DNA of 64,000 nucleotides from Empedobacter tilapiae (GCF_004785645.1 NZ_SRPE01000002.1:1-64000), one strand, 5' to 3'. Numbered from the stretch's first letter, positions 54,304 through 63,265 are shown. The notes: generated by a model from the sequence alone, not told the origin. Translations and numbers: made by a program.

Positions 54304-54595
54304 ATAAATTTTCATTTATCAGCCGTTCCAGCTCATTTGCCGGGAATACTCCCGATTGTCGCCAACGGATTTTTCCGTTTTTGAATATCATAAGCGTGGG
54401 TACACTTCTTACCTGATACTGAGCCGCTACCGGCTGATTCTGATCTACATCTATTTTGATGATTGATGCAGATTCGCCCACACGCTGTTTCAATTCTTCC
54501 AGAATAGGTGCCTGCATTTTACAAGGACCACACCATACCGCAAAAAAATCCACCAAAACCGGCTTATCCTGATTAATTATTTCTTGAAATTTCAT
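54302..54595 (-). CDS. Thioredoxin
   Basis: The 97-aa cytoplasmic protein has the active site FFAVWCGPCKMQAP (about 18-31), then IKIDVDQNQPVAAQYQVRSVPTLMIFKNG with the cis-Pro. Slightly short of the about 105-residue norm. It overlaps the DUF6132 gene by 23 bp, so translation is coupled. Context: reductant for rhodanese or peroxiredoxin in the same cargo. Confidence 0.93.
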   Translation of the reverse strand: MKFQEIINQDKPVLVDFFAVWCGPCKMQAPILEELKQRVGESASIIKIDVDQNQPVAAQYQVRSVPTLMIFKNGKIRWRQSGVFPANELERLINENL

Positions 54596-54803
54596 TCTTT
54601 TCTTTTTTATTGTTTTTAAACATAGAGAATATCAAACCTCCCATTACAGAGCCATATAACGTGCTATTGATTGGATTAGAGGTGATGGAACAAGTACCTG
54701 TATTGCATCCTACAAATTTCCAATAGAGAAATCCGGCAATTGCACCAATTGTTACGCCAATGATGGTTAAAAGGTTCTTTTTTATAAATGTCTGCATCAT
54801 CAT
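54573..54803 (-). CDS. DUF6132 family membrane protein
   Basis: The 76-aa protein has two helices (LLTIIGVTIGAIAGFLYWKFV and TLYGSVMGGLIFSMFK) around a cysteine loop VGCNTGTCSITSNP. It fits DUF6132, always found beside rhodanese and thioredoxin genes as far as I recall. It overlaps the next gene by one base and trx by 23 bp. A remnant copy lies at 50003. Confidence 0.88.
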   Translation of the reverse strand: MMMQTFIKKNLLTIIGVTIGAIAGFLYWKFVGCNTGTCSITSNPINSTLYGSVMGGLIFSMFKNNKKEKNEISRNN

Positions 54804-55039
54804 TATTTTACTTCTTCATAGGTAATGTCTTCCGTATTTTTGGCTTTGCTTGTAGAATATGTTGTATTGCATCCAGCAGCACCGCAACAGCCAATATTAA
54901 ACAGCGGCATTAGTGTAAATAATCCACCTAAGACAACAAGCATCCATTGCTGTACCTGAATGCCTTGAACGATGATCACAATTCCCAAAACCAGACGGAT
55001 AATCCGCATGAAGTTCCAGCCTCTTAAATAGTTTTTCAT
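54803..55039 (-). CDS. Small cysteine-rich membrane protein (YgaP C-terminal-like)
   Basis: The 78-aa protein has two membrane helices (MRIIRLVLGIVIIVQGIQVQ, WMLVVLGGLFTLMPLFNIGCCG) and ends GCCGAAGCNTTYS. Its arrangement resembles the DUF2892/YgaP membrane domain, which follows rhodanese in YgaP. Here a rhodanese gene is 12 bp upstream, so the two parts of YgaP may be separate proteins. Confidence 0.65.
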   Translation of the reverse strand: MKNYLRGWNFMRIIRLVLGIVIIVQGIQVQQWMLVVLGGLFTLMPLFNIGCCGAAGCNTTYSTSKAKNTEDITYEEVK

Positions 55040-55051
55040 TTGTCTGCTTTT

Positions 55052-55423
55052 TTAATTATTAGAAATTAACGAGTTAACATTTTGCCAGGTACCGCCATTG
55101 ACAACGTTTTGAAAACCGTTTTTTTCTAAAATACTTTTTGCCTGACTACTCCGGTTACCACTTCTACAAAACACAACAATGTTTTTCTTTCCTTTGAATT
55201 TGGAAAGTTGTCCCGAAATTTTGTCTAATGGAATGTTGACAGCTCCCTTTACACTTCCGGATGCAAACTCGGAAGGTGTACGGACATCAACCAAATAGGC
55301 ATTGTCCGTAAGTACTTCTTTTAGTTCTGTATTGTCTTTCTGACCGAAAAGATTTTTAAAAATTCCTAACATAACTACTCCAATTATAATAATGAGAATG
55401 AATTTGACACTTTGTTTTTGCAT
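55052..55423 (-). CDS. Membrane-anchored rhodanese
   Basis: The 123-aa protein has an N-terminal anchor (FILIIIIGVVMLGIFKNLF) and one rhodanese domain (about 30-120): LVDVRTPSEFASGSVKGAVNIPL, active site VFCRSGNRSSQA (Cys about 90). It would transfer sulfane sulfur at the periplasmic face of the inner membrane. The sequence is near that of the next gene, a recent duplication. Confidence 0.92.
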   Translation of the reverse strand: MQKQSVKFILIIIIGVVMLGIFKNLFGQKDNTELKEVLTDNAYLVDVRTPSEFASGSVKGAVNIPLDKISGQLSKFKGKKNIVVFCRSGNRSSQAKSILEKNGFQNVVNGGTWQNVNSLISNN

Positions 55424-55466
55424 CTTTTTTTGATTTATACCGTTGAGTGAAAAAGTGATGTGTCAT

Positions 55467-55781
55467 TTACTTTTTCTGCAATATTTCATCCAAGGCTTGC
55501 TGTACATTTTGCCACGGACCACCGTTCACTACATTTTCAAATCCGTGTTGTTGCAGGATTATTTGTGCATTTCCGCTTCTTGCTCCGCTTCGGCAGAAAA
55601 CGATAATGTTTTCTTTGTTTTTAAATTGTGAAAACTCCTGTTCCAATACGCTTAATGGTATGTTTATGGCACCGTCAACACTTCCCGAATTAAATTCTTC
55701 AGGAGTGCGTACATCAACCAAAAAAAGAAAATCTTTATCTAAAAACCTATCTTTAGAAAGTTTGTCTAATAACTCTAACAT
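55467..55781 (-). CDS. Soluble rhodanese
   Basis: The 104-aa single-domain rhodanese has VDVRTPEEFNSGSVDGAINIPL and active site VFCRSGARSGNA (Cys about 68), ending VVNGGPWQNVQ. It is cytoplasmic. It lies 43 bp from the membrane-anchored copy. Confidence 0.93.
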   Translation of the reverse strand: MLELLDKLSKDRFLDKDFLFLVDVRTPEEFNSGSVDGAINIPLSVLEQEFSQFKNKENIIVFCRSGARSGNAQIILQQHGFENVVNGGPWQNVQQALDEILQKK

Positions 55782-55852
55782 ATGATGTAAATATTTATGA
55801 TAAGAAGACTGACCCTAAATTTGCGTAAAGCCAATCTCCTTATTCTTAATGA

Positions 55853-56500
55853 TTAAATTGATTTTTTAGCAAGGTACCAATCCACTTGCTCCAGGCTTGT
55901 GTCGGCTTTACGTTCTTTCAACCCTTCCAATGTTTTTGGGGCACCTACAATTACTTTATCTCCTGGTTGCCAGTTGAGTGGCATAGCTACTTTGTATTCA
56001 TCGGATGTTTGAAGTGCTAACAAAGAGCGTTTAATCTCGTCCATATTACGACCCACATTCAAAGGATAATACATAATTAGTCGAATTTTTCCTGCCGGAT
56101 CCATAATAAATACTGCACGAACAGCAGCAGTTTCACTTTCGCCCGGTTGCAACATTCCGTATAGCTTTGCTACTTTCATATCCAAATCAGCAATGATCGG
56201 GAAGTTGAACAAAACGCCAGTTTTTTCATCAACGGCATTTACCCATGCAATATGTGAATGAATACTGTCGATGCTTAATCCCATCAATTTAGTGTTGTGC
56301 TTTTCGAAGAAATCGCTTTCGTTGGCAAAACCTGTCATTTCTGTGGTACAAACTGGTGTGAAATCAGCAGGGTGTGAGAATAAAATCACCCAGCTTCCTT
56401 TGTTGTATTCTGAAAATTTGATTACTCCTGTAGTGGTCACCGCTTCAAAATCGGGTGCCATATCGCCAATTCTTGGCATTGTATTTACTTGATTTTCCAT
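55853..56500 (-). CDS. 1-Cys-type peroxiredoxin (Prx6/AhpC group)
   Basis: The 215-aa protein has the peroxidatic motif HPADFTPVCTTEM (Cys about 51), Arg in AAVRAVFIMDPAGKIRLIMYYPLNVGRN, and a C-terminal arm with KVIVGAPKTLEGLKERK typical of Prx6. It reduces peroxides and may also reduce persulfides. It is placed between rhodaneses and the MBL-rhodanese genes, 26 bp from the latter. Confidence 0.94.
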   Translation of the reverse strand: MENQVNTMPRIGDMAPDFEAVTTTGVIKFSEYNKGSWVILFSHPADFTPVCTTEMTGFANESDFFEKHNTKLMGLSIDSIHSHIAWVNAVDEKTGVLFNFPIIADLDMKVAKLYGMLQPGESETAAVRAVFIMDPAGKIRLIMYYPLNVGRNMDEIKRSLLALQTSDEYKVAMPLNWQPGDKVIVGAPKTLEGLKERKADTSLEQVDWYLAKKSI

Positions 56501-56526
56501 TTTTTTAAAATTTTAATATTATTTAA

Positions 56527-57906
56527 TTAACTATTTACTTCCATCCACTCTTTCATTCCGGCACTATAGTTTTTCACATTTTTGAACCCGTTTTTAGCTA
56601 AAAGGGATTGTGCAATGGTCGCTCTGTCACCACTTTGACAATGAATAACGATTTGCTTGTCTTTACTGAATTTATCTAGATTATCAGGTAATGTACCTAC
56701 AAAAACGTGATCTGCACCTTCTACGTGATAGGTTTCGTATTCTGTCAATCCTCTCACATCGACAATTTGAGCATCCGGATTTCCGATATACGATTTGAAT
56801 TCATCAATATCGATAATGTCTTCCGTTTCTAAATCCAAACCTAAATCATTCACATCAGAAATGTATCCGTAGATATTATCCAAACCGATTCGCATTAGTT
56901 TCCGGGTCAGATCTTCCATCTGATTGTCGTCGGCAACCAAAATAAATTGTTCCTGATAATTCAGTAACCAACCTGCCCAAGTAGAGAAAGAATTATTGCC
57001 TTGGATATTGATACTTCCCGGAATAAATCCTTTAGCGAAATCCGTTTTCACACGGGCATCGATCACTTTCAATCCGTCGTTGTAGGCTGTCAAAAATTGC
57101 TCTCTGGAAAGCTTTGGATGTTTCGGCACTTCAACCAATAATGGACGATCCACTTTGTTCAAGTGTTTCATCGTCGCAAAATATTTTGGTGGTTCCGGCT
57201 GACCTTCTAACAGGTATTTGATAAATCCGGCTTCATCATCCTGATATTGAAACGCCCAGTTACGGATTTTCTCGTAACCTACCGTAGAACTTGGTACTGC
57301 TCCCAAGGCTTTTCCGCAAGCCGAACCTGCTCCGTGTGCCGGCCAAACCTGCACGTATTCCGGCAATGCGGCAAAGCGTTGAATGGATTCGTACATCTGT
57401 TTGGCTCCTTTTTCCTGTGTGCCAATTAATCCTGCTGCTTTTTCCAATAAATCCGGACGGCCAATATCGCCGACAAAAACGAAATCTCCTGTGAAAACCA
57501 TTACCGGTTTGTCGGTTGCCGGATGGTCAGTCAATAAAAAGCTGATACTTTCGGGTGTATGGCCGGGTGTGTGCAATACTTCCAAGGTCAGGTTTCCTAC
57601 GTTGATTTTATCTCCGTGTTTTAAACCTACGTGCGGGAAAGCGTATTGCCAGTCTTCACCACCTTCGTCCGAAAGATACATTTTTGCTCCTGTCACTGCT
57701 GCCAATTCGCGTGAACCACATAGAAAATCAGCGTGGATATGTGTTTCGGTAATATGCGTGATTTTCATATTGTTTTGCTTCGCAATTTCCAGATACACAT
57801 CGATATCCCGTTGTGCATCGATCACGATGGCTTCGCCTTTTGCCTGACAACCTATAAAATAGCTTGCCTGAGCTAAACTTTTATCATATACGTGTTGAAA
57901 AAACAT
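56527..57906 (-). CDS. Persulfide dioxygenase-like MBL fused to rhodanese domains, copy 1
   Basis: The 459-aa protein has an N-terminal metallo-beta-lactamase domain (about 1-240) with ITETHIHADFLCGS, HTPGHTPESISF, FTGDFVFVGDIGRPDL and WPAHGAGSACGKALG. Two rhodanese modules follow: the first (about 270-350) lacks a catalytic Cys; the second (about 375-455) has VIHCQSGDRATIAQ. The layout is that of CstB/BLH, which oxidise persulfides to sulfite and pass the product on. It is cotranscribed with the peroxiredoxin. Confidence 0.93.
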   Translation of the reverse strand: MFFQHVYDKSLAQASYFIGCQAKGEAIVIDAQRDIDVYLEIAKQNNMKITHITETHIHADFLCGSRELAAVTGAKMYLSDEGGEDWQYAFPHVGLKHGDKINVGNLTLEVLHTPGHTPESISFLLTDHPATDKPVMVFTGDFVFVGDIGRPDLLEKAAGLIGTQEKGAKQMYESIQRFAALPEYVQVWPAHGAGSACGKALGAVPSSTVGYEKIRNWAFQYQDDEAGFIKYLLEGQPEPPKYFATMKHLNKVDRPLLVEVPKHPKLSREQFLTAYNDGLKVIDARVKTDFAKGFIPGSINIQGNNSFSTWAGWLLNYQEQFILVADDNQMEDLTRKLMRIGLDNIYGYISDVNDLGLDLETEDIIDIDEFKSYIGNPDAQIVDVRGLTEYETYHVEGADHVFVGTLPDNLDKFSKDKQIVIHCQSGDRATIAQSLLAKNGFKNVKNYSAGMKEWMEVNS

Positions 57907-57918
57907 AATTTTTAATTT

Positions 57919-58179
57919 TTAAGATTTTAAATTTCCTACGGCACAGCTTACATAAGACTTTGCCTTTTTTAATAATGAGTTATTGCCTTTTTGCGGATAA
58001 CCTAAATCATTCAGCTTTTGAATGAAAGGTTCTATGTCTGAATCGGATTCGATGGTTACGGTTTCGGTGTCTTTATCTATGTTGACTTCCTGCACAACTT
58101 CCATTTGCTGAAGAGCCGTTTTGATGCTGTTCATACAGCCTCCGCATTTTATATTTTCTACTTCTATCGTGTGTATCAT
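57919..58179 (-). CDS. Heavy-metal-associated domain protein
   Basis: The start is set at MIHTIEVEN (58179); the longer form from 58221 adds a tail that runs into the operator region. About 86 aa: EVENIKCGGCMNSIKTALQQ is the metal site with C-x2-C (GGC variant); the C-terminal part is Lys-rich with SYVSCAVGNL. Binds Cu or a similar ion. It is placed 12 bp upstream of the MBL gene at 57906, probably first in that operon, next to site 2. Confidence 0.85.
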   Translation of the reverse strand: MIHTIEVENIKCGGCMNSIKTALQQMEVVQEVNIDKDTETVTIESDSDIEPFIQKLNDLGYPQKGNNSLLKKAKSYVSCAVGNLKS

Positions 58180-58235
58180 TTTATTCTTAAAGGTTAAATT
58201 ATAATACAAATTTACCATCATAAATCAGCTTATAA

Positions 58236-58251
58236 AGTAACATTGGTTACA
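58236..58251. promoter_or_regulatory. Palindromic operator, site 2 (AGTAAC-N4-GTTACA)
   Basis: AGTAACATTGGTTACA, 57 bp upstream of the HMA start, in the short gap before the terminator of the second MBL gene. Confidence 0.75.
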
Positions 58252-58257
58252 CTGACT

Positions 58258-58292
58258 AAAAAAGCCGATATGTTTTAAATACCGGCTTTTTT
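58258..58292 (-). terminator. Terminator of the second MBL-rhodanese gene
   Basis: AAAAAAGCCG (58258-58267) and CGGCTTTTTT (58283-58292) form a 10-bp stem, 5 bp after the stop at 58297. Confidence 0.88.
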
Positions 58293-58296
58293 GGGA

Positions 58297-59715
58297 TTAT
58301 AACATAGTGGTCGGACAAACGTAATCGCTCACCTTGAATTTTCCTGAAGCTTTAATGGCATCGAATCCACCTTGAACATCAATCAGGTTGTCATATCCTC
58401 TGGCTTTAAGAATAGAGTTGAAAATCATAGAACGATAACCACCTGCACAATGGACATAATAAGTTTTGTCTTTGTTTACTTCAGTTATATGTTCGTTAAT
58501 ATAATCCAAAGCAATGTTTTCGGAATCTAAAACGTGTTCTGAAAAATGTTCACTTTTTTTGCGTACATCTAATATATTCAAATCAGGATTTTCTTCCATT
58601 CGTTTTGCCAGTTCATCTACTGAAATTGATTCGATAGCATCAGTTTCTTTACCTGCCTTTTTCCATGCTTCAAATCCGCCTTTCAAATAACCAATGGTAT
58701 TGTCGTAACCCACACGAGCCAATCTGGTAACGATTTCTTCTTCACGACCTTCATCGACAATCAATAAAATGGTTTGTTTAATATCCGGAATTAATGTTCC
58801 TGCCCAAGGTGCAAAGTTTCCGTCGATGCCGATATTGATTGAATTTGGAATAAATCCTTTAGAAAATGTTTGTGCATCACGAGTATCCAGTAATAATGCA
58901 TCGGTTTCGTTAGCAGCCGTTTCGAATGCTTCAGGACTTAAAGCCTGTGTTCCTTTGTGCAACACCTCATCAATACTTTCATAACCTTTGATGTTCATCA
59001 ACACATTTTCAGGAAAATATCCCGGAGGCGGCATCAAACCGTCTAATACTTCATCAATGAATTTTTCTTTACTCATTGGTTGCAAAGCATAATTGGTTTT
59101 CTTTTGGTTGCCTAAAGTATCGGTCGTTTCCTTGCTCATATTTTTACCACAAGCCGAACCCGCTCCGTGTGCCGGATAAACGATAATATCGTCTGCCAAC
59201 GGAATGATTTTATTATGCAATGAATCATATAAATGAGCCGCTAATTTTTCCTGTGTTAAGTCAGCAATTACTTTTTGTGCCAAATCAGGACGACCTACAT
59301 CGCCGATAAACAAAGTATCACCTGTAAACAAGCTAGTTTCTTTACCATTTTCATCTATCAGAAGAAAACAAGTACTTTCCATGGTATGTCCCGGTGTATG
59401 GATTACTTTGATTTGAATGTTTCCTACGTTTAAAATCTCCCCGTCTTCGGCAACGTGTGCTTCAAATCCGGGCTTTGCAGTAGGCCCAAAAACAATAGTT
59501 GCACCGGTTTTCTTAGCCAAATCTAAATGTCCGCTTACAAAATCAGCGTGAAAATGCGTTTCTAATACATATTTGATTTTGGCATTGTCTTTTTCTGCTT
59601 TTTCGATATAAGGCTGTACTTCACGTAATGGATCGATAACTACTGCTTCCCCGTTACTTTCGATATAATAAGCTCCTTGAGCTAAACATCCTGTATAAAT
59701 TTGTTCTACTTTCAT
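58297..59715 (-). CDS. Persulfide dioxygenase-like MBL fused to rhodanese domains, copy 2
   Basis: The 472-aa protein has VLETHFHADFVSGH, HTPGHTMESTCF, FTGDTLFIGDVGRPDL and YPAHGAGSACGKNMS in the MBL part (about 1-250). Two rhodanese modules follow, the last with YYVHCAGGYRSMIF (active Cys about 435). It shares layout with copy 1 but only partial identity, so they are not a recent duplication. It is a single-gene unit under site 3. Confidence 0.93.
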   Translation of the reverse strand: MKVEQIYTGCLAQGAYYIESNGEAVVIDPLREVQPYIEKAEKDNAKIKYVLETHFHADFVSGHLDLAKKTGATIVFGPTAKPGFEAHVAEDGEILNVGNIQIKVIHTPGHTMESTCFLLIDENGKETSLFTGDTLFIGDVGRPDLAQKVIADLTQEKLAAHLYDSLHNKIIPLADDIIVYPAHGAGSACGKNMSKETTDTLGNQKKTNYALQPMSKEKFIDEVLDGLMPPPGYFPENVLMNIKGYESIDEVLHKGTQALSPEAFETAANETDALLLDTRDAQTFSKGFIPNSINIGIDGNFAPWAGTLIPDIKQTILLIVDEGREEEIVTRLARVGYDNTIGYLKGGFEAWKKAGKETDAIESISVDELAKRMEENPDLNILDVRKKSEHFSEHVLDSENIALDYINEHITEVNKDKTYYVHCAGGYRSMIFNSILKARGYDNLIDVQGGFDAIKASGKFKVSDYVCPTTML

Positions 59716-59782
59716 TTTTTTATGATTTTTTAATTGTTTTAAATTTTATGATACAAAACTACAACCTGCTTACAACCTGTAC

Positions 59783-59798
59783 AGTAACATAAGTTACA
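59783..59798. promoter_or_regulatory. Palindromic operator, site 3 (AGTAAC-N4-GTTACA)
   Basis: AGTAACATAAGTTACA, 68 bp upstream of the copy 2 MBL gene start. The spacer differs from sites 1 and 2, the arms do not. Confidence 0.75.
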
Positions 59799-59808
59799 AG
59801 ACTGTTTT

Positions 59809-60612
59809 TTATAAGAATAATTCTTTGATAAGGATATAGATTCCCATCACCAGTACAAACCAACCGAATGCAGATTTGAGTTTATTGCCTTCTATTTTTT
59901 TAGAAAGGAAGATTCCGATAAAAATACCAACAACCGATAATCCGGTAAAAGTGGAAAGTAAAGTCCAGTCGATGGTTTCATTACCTTGCAAATCACCTGT
60001 AAACCCTAAAAGTGATTTGGCTGCAATGATAAATAAGGAAGTTCCTACGGCTAATTTCATCGGCATTTTTGCCAATAAAACCAATGCTGGAATAATTAAA
60101 AAACCACCACCTGCACCGACCAGTCCTGTTAAAGTTCCAACCAAAGTTCCTTCCAACAGAATCATCGGATAATTATATTTTATTTCACCTGAATCTGCAT
60201 CTTTACAATGCGGACAAGGACGTATCATGGAGATCGAAGCAAAGATCATGACGATGGCAAACAATACCATTAAGGCAATAGGTTTGGTAACTTCAAAGTT
60301 TCCAATACTGAAAATTACATCAGGAATTAAAGGCATCAGATATGCCCGAGTTAGGTACACCGCAATTATAGATGGAATACCAAAAATAAATACGGTTTTA
60401 AAATCTACTTTTTTCTGAATGGCGTTCTGAACACCACCTACCAAGGATGTAGTTCCCACCACAAATAAGGAATAAGCTGTTGCCAATACAGGATTAACGC
60501 CCATCACATACACCAAAATTGGGACGGTAAGTATGGAACCTCCGCTACCTATAAGTCCTAGTGAAACACCTACTAAAACGGCTAATAAATAGCCTATAAG
60601 ATCTGTTGCCAT
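59809..60612 (-). CDS. TauE/SafE-family sulfite/sulfur-compound exporter
   Basis: The 267-aa inner-membrane protein has about eight helices in two repeats, LAVLVGVSLGLIGSGGSILTVPILVYVMG and TLVGTLTGLVGAGGGFLIIPALVLL, the typical G-x-G-GS/GGG pair. HCKDAD in the central loop. It would export sulfite or a similar product of the dioxygenases. It is a single-gene unit with site 4 upstream. Confidence 0.92.
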   Translation of the reverse strand: MATDLIGYLLAVLVGVSLGLIGSGGSILTVPILVYVMGVNPVLATAYSLFVVGTTSLVGGVQNAIQKKVDFKTVFIFGIPSIIAVYLTRAYLMPLIPDVIFSIGNFEVTKPIALMVLFAIVMIFASISMIRPCPHCKDADSGEIKYNYPMILLEGTLVGTLTGLVGAGGGFLIIPALVLLAKMPMKLAVGTSLFIIAAKSLLGFTGDLQGNETIDWTLLSTFTGLSVVGIFIGIFLSKKIEGNKLKSAFGWFVLVMGIYILIKELFL

Positions 60613-60664
60613 AATTCAAAGATTAAATGATACGGCAAAATTAGAATACCACGATAACGCAGGC

Positions 60665-60680
60665 AGTAACAATTGTTACA
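60665..60680. promoter_or_regulatory. Palindromic operator, site 4 (AGTAAC-N4-GTTACA)
   Basis: AGTAACAATTGTTACA, 53 bp upstream of the TauE gene; the 12-bp core GTAACAATTGTTAC is fully symmetric. Confidence 0.78.
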
Positions 60681-60731
60681 AAGCTAAAAAATTAGAACTA
60701 AAATCATCAGATGTCTATTTATTCTATATTG

Positions 60732-60747
60732 TGTAACAAGTGTTACA
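60732..60747. promoter_or_regulatory. Palindromic operator, site 5 (TGTAAC-N4-GTTACA)
   Basis: TGTAACAAGTGTTACA, 98 bp upstream of cydA and 67 bp from site 4; the two sites face divergent units. Confidence 0.78.
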
Positions 60748-60844
60748 ATCTTTTTTGTAATTTAGAAATACATTTACAGGTGCATATAAAAAGTGGATAT
60801 ATGCGGAAATAAAACCTGATATTCAAACGCTTAAAATATTCCTT

Positions 60845-62182
60845 ATGGAAGACATGATTCTTTACAATCGGCTACAGTTTGCCTTTACGATTACCTTTCA
60901 TTATTTGTTCCCTCAGCTCACTATGGGTCTTTCCTTAATGATTGTTTATTTTAAATGGAAGTTTCTCAGAACTAAAAATGAAGATTACAATAATGCATCA
61001 AAATTCTGGATGAAGATTTTTGCGTTGAACTTCGCAATGGGTGTGGTTACAGGAATACCGATGGAATTTCAGTTTGGTACCAATTGGGCTAAGTTCTCTG
61101 AACTCACAGGCGGTATCATCGGGCAGACACTGGCAATGGAAGGAATGTTTTCGTTCTTTTTGGAGTCGTCTTTTCTGGGTATGTTTCTTTTTGGTGAAAA
61201 GCTACTCGGACAGAAACTACACTTTCTTTCCGGATTGATGGTTTTTCTTGGTTCCTGGGCGAGTGGTTTTCTGATTATCGCTACACATTCGTGGATGCAG
61301 CATCCCGTAGGGTATGAGATTTTAGAAAACGGAAAGTTTGTATTGAACAATTTTAGTGCTCTGTTCAACAATCCCTGGCTGTGGCCTTCATATCTTCATA
61401 ATCAAATGGGTTCGTTAGTAACGAGTTCTTTTTTCGTAGCAGCTGTCGGAGCTTTTTATTTATTGAGCAACAGACACAGTCGCTTTGGGAAGATTTTTGT
61501 AAAAAGCGGTGTCGTTTTCGGGGTGATTTCTTCTGTCATATTGGCTTTCCCGACGGGAGACTGGGCTGCTAAAAATGTCGTAAAATACCAGCCGGCAACA
61601 TTTGCTGCGATGGAAGGTATTTTTGAAACTGAAAAAGGTGGATCTGAAATCGTTTTGGTAGGTCAGCCGGATATGGAGAACAAAAAACTGGACAATAAAA
61701 TCGCTGTGCCCAATGTACTTAGTTTTCTAACCTACCAAAGATGGGATGCCGAAATCAAAGGTTTGAATGAATTTGACGAATCAATACATCCTACCAATGT
61801 TCCCGGTTTGTATTATGGTTATCACATTATGGTTGGTTTAGGAACTATTTTTATCGGAATTATGGTGCTTGCAGCTTTCTTACTCTGGAAAGGCAGATTG
61901 TATAAAACGAAATGGTTACTATGGATACTGATGTTTATGATTCCGTTCCCTTATATAGCTAACACAGCCGGATGGTATACAGCAGAATTAGGGCGACAAC
62001 CCTGGCTTGTTTACAATCTGATGCGGATGGTAGATGGTGTTTCACCTACCGTATCTTCTGGAAATACGTTATTTACACTTTTGGGGTTTGTCGGATTGTA
62101 TTTGCTGCTTGGACTTCTTTTTCTTTTACTTGTTTTAAAAATCATTCGTAAAGGTCCTGAAGCTAAAATTGCATTAAAATAG
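60845..62182 (+). CDS. cydA: Cytochrome bd ubiquinol oxidase subunit I
   Basis: The 445-aa protein has about nine helices; haem b595/d ligand in FHYLFPQLTMG (His19), GVVTGIPMEFQFGTNWA, GxRQPWL quinol-side block seen as AELGRQPWLVYN (about 380-391). The Q-loop is short, as in the CioA/short-CydA type. bd oxidases are not inhibited by sulfide and so suit the cargo. Under operator site 5. Confidence 0.96.
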   Translation: MEDMILYNRLQFAFTITFHYLFPQLTMGLSLMIVYFKWKFLRTKNEDYNNASKFWMKIFALNFAMGVVTGIPMEFQFGTNWAKFSELTGGIIGQTLAMEGMFSFFLESSFLGMFLFGEKLLGQKLHFLSGLMVFLGSWASGFLIIATHSWMQHPVGYEILENGKFVLNNFSALFNNPWLWPSYLHNQMGSLVTSSFFVAAVGAFYLLSNRHSRFGKIFVKSGVVFGVISSVILAFPTGDWAAKNVVKYQPATFAAMEGIFETEKGGSEIVLVGQPDMENKKLDNKIAVPNVLSFLTYQRWDAEIKGLNEFDESIHPTNVPGLYYGYHIMVGLGTIFIGIMVLAAFLLWKGRLYKTKWLLWILMFMIPFPYIANTAGWYTAELGRQPWLVYNLMRMVDGVSPTVSSGNTLFTLLGFVGLYLLLGLLFLLLVLKIIRKGPEAKIALK

Positions 62183-62188
62183 TTGGTT

Positions 62189-63265
62189 ATGGAAATATTT
62201 TGGTTTATTGTATTGATGGTGATGTTGGGAACTTACGTGATTCTCGATGGATATGATTTTGGTGCAGGAATTGTACATCTGTTTTTTGCTAAAACAAAAG
62301 AAGAGAAAAAAGCTGTAACCAATGCTATCGGTCCTTTTTGGGATGCCAATGAAGTGTGGCTCATTGCCGCTGGAGGCGTGCTGTTTTTTGCATTTCCTAC
62401 ACTTTATGCTTCGGCTTTCAGTGGTTTTTATCTGCCTTTGATGCTGGTATTATGGTTATTGATTTTCAGGGCTGTAGGATTGGAGTTAAGAGGACAGGTG
62501 CATAACCGAATGTGGGAAGCAATCTGGGATAAGGCATTTGGTATAGCAAGTTTATTATTGGCTCTCTTCTTTGGAGCTGCACTCGGCAATGTAGTGAGAG
62601 GTGTCAATCTTGGAATGGTCGAAAATGGTGTTTCTACACAGGAGGCTCATTATTTCTTCTTACCACTTTGGAATCCTACGTTTGATCCGCTTGCAGAACA
62701 ACAGGGAGTTATTGATTGGTTTACCTTGTTATTGGGACTTGTGGCAGTTGTTACATTAACCATTCATGGAGCAAATTGGATAATTCTAAAAACTTCTACT
62801 TCACTAAACCAAAGACTTAAAAAGGTCATTTTTAAATTGAATTTTGTATTGCTGGCATTAGTTGTTGCTTCGGCTTGTTTATGGCATTATGTAAAACCCT
62901 TTCCTTTAAATAATCTGCAAACGCATTATTGGCTTTGGATATTCCCAATATTTGGTGCAGTAGGTCTAATCGGGTTGTTCCGAATTAATAAATTCAAAAA
63001 AGATAGTAGTGGTTTCCTGTTTTCTTCAATGTTTATTTTCGGGAGTTTTGCTACTACGATAGCTTCTATGTTTCCGACATTATTGCCTTCTACAAATGGT
63101 GTTAATCCTTCCTTAACGATTCAAAATGTAGCGGCTCACGAATATGGTCTATCTGTGGGATTATACTGGTTTATAATAGCAGCAATACTGGTTGTAGCTT
63201 ATTTTATTATTCAGTTTAGAGTCTTTAAAGGAAAAATGGACGATGTTGGATATGGTGAACACTAA
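62189..63265 (+). CDS. cydB: Cytochrome bd ubiquinol oxidase subunit II
   Basis: ATG at 62189, 6 bp after the cydA stop; about 358 aa. Eight to nine helices; typical LDGYDFGAGIVHLFF (about 20-34), GPFWDANEVWLIAAGGVLFFAFP (about 50-72) and the RAVGLELRGQV block. Forms the second half of the oxidase. No CydX or cydDC is seen in this window. Confidence 0.95.
   Translation: MEIFWFIVLMVMLGTYVILDGYDFGAGIVHLFFAKTKEEKKAVTNAIGPFWDANEVWLIAAGGVLFFAFPTLYASAFSGFYLPLMLVLWLLIFRAVGLELRGQVHNRMWEAIWDKAFGIASLLLALFFGAALGNVVRGVNLGMVENGVSTQEAHYFFLPLWNPTFDPLAEQQGVIDWFTLLLGLVAVVTLTIHGANWIILKTSTSLNQRLKKVIFKLNFVLLALVVASACLWHYVKPFPLNNLQTHYWLWIFPIFGAVGLIGLFRINKFKKDSSGFLFSSMFIFGSFATTIASMFPTLLPSTNGVNPSLTIQNVAAHEYGLSVGLYWFIIAAILVVAYFIIQFRVFKGKMDDVGYGEH

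Noticed and set aside
61069..61371. Reverse ORF inside cydA
   Set aside because: Shadow of a strongly conserved coding frame.
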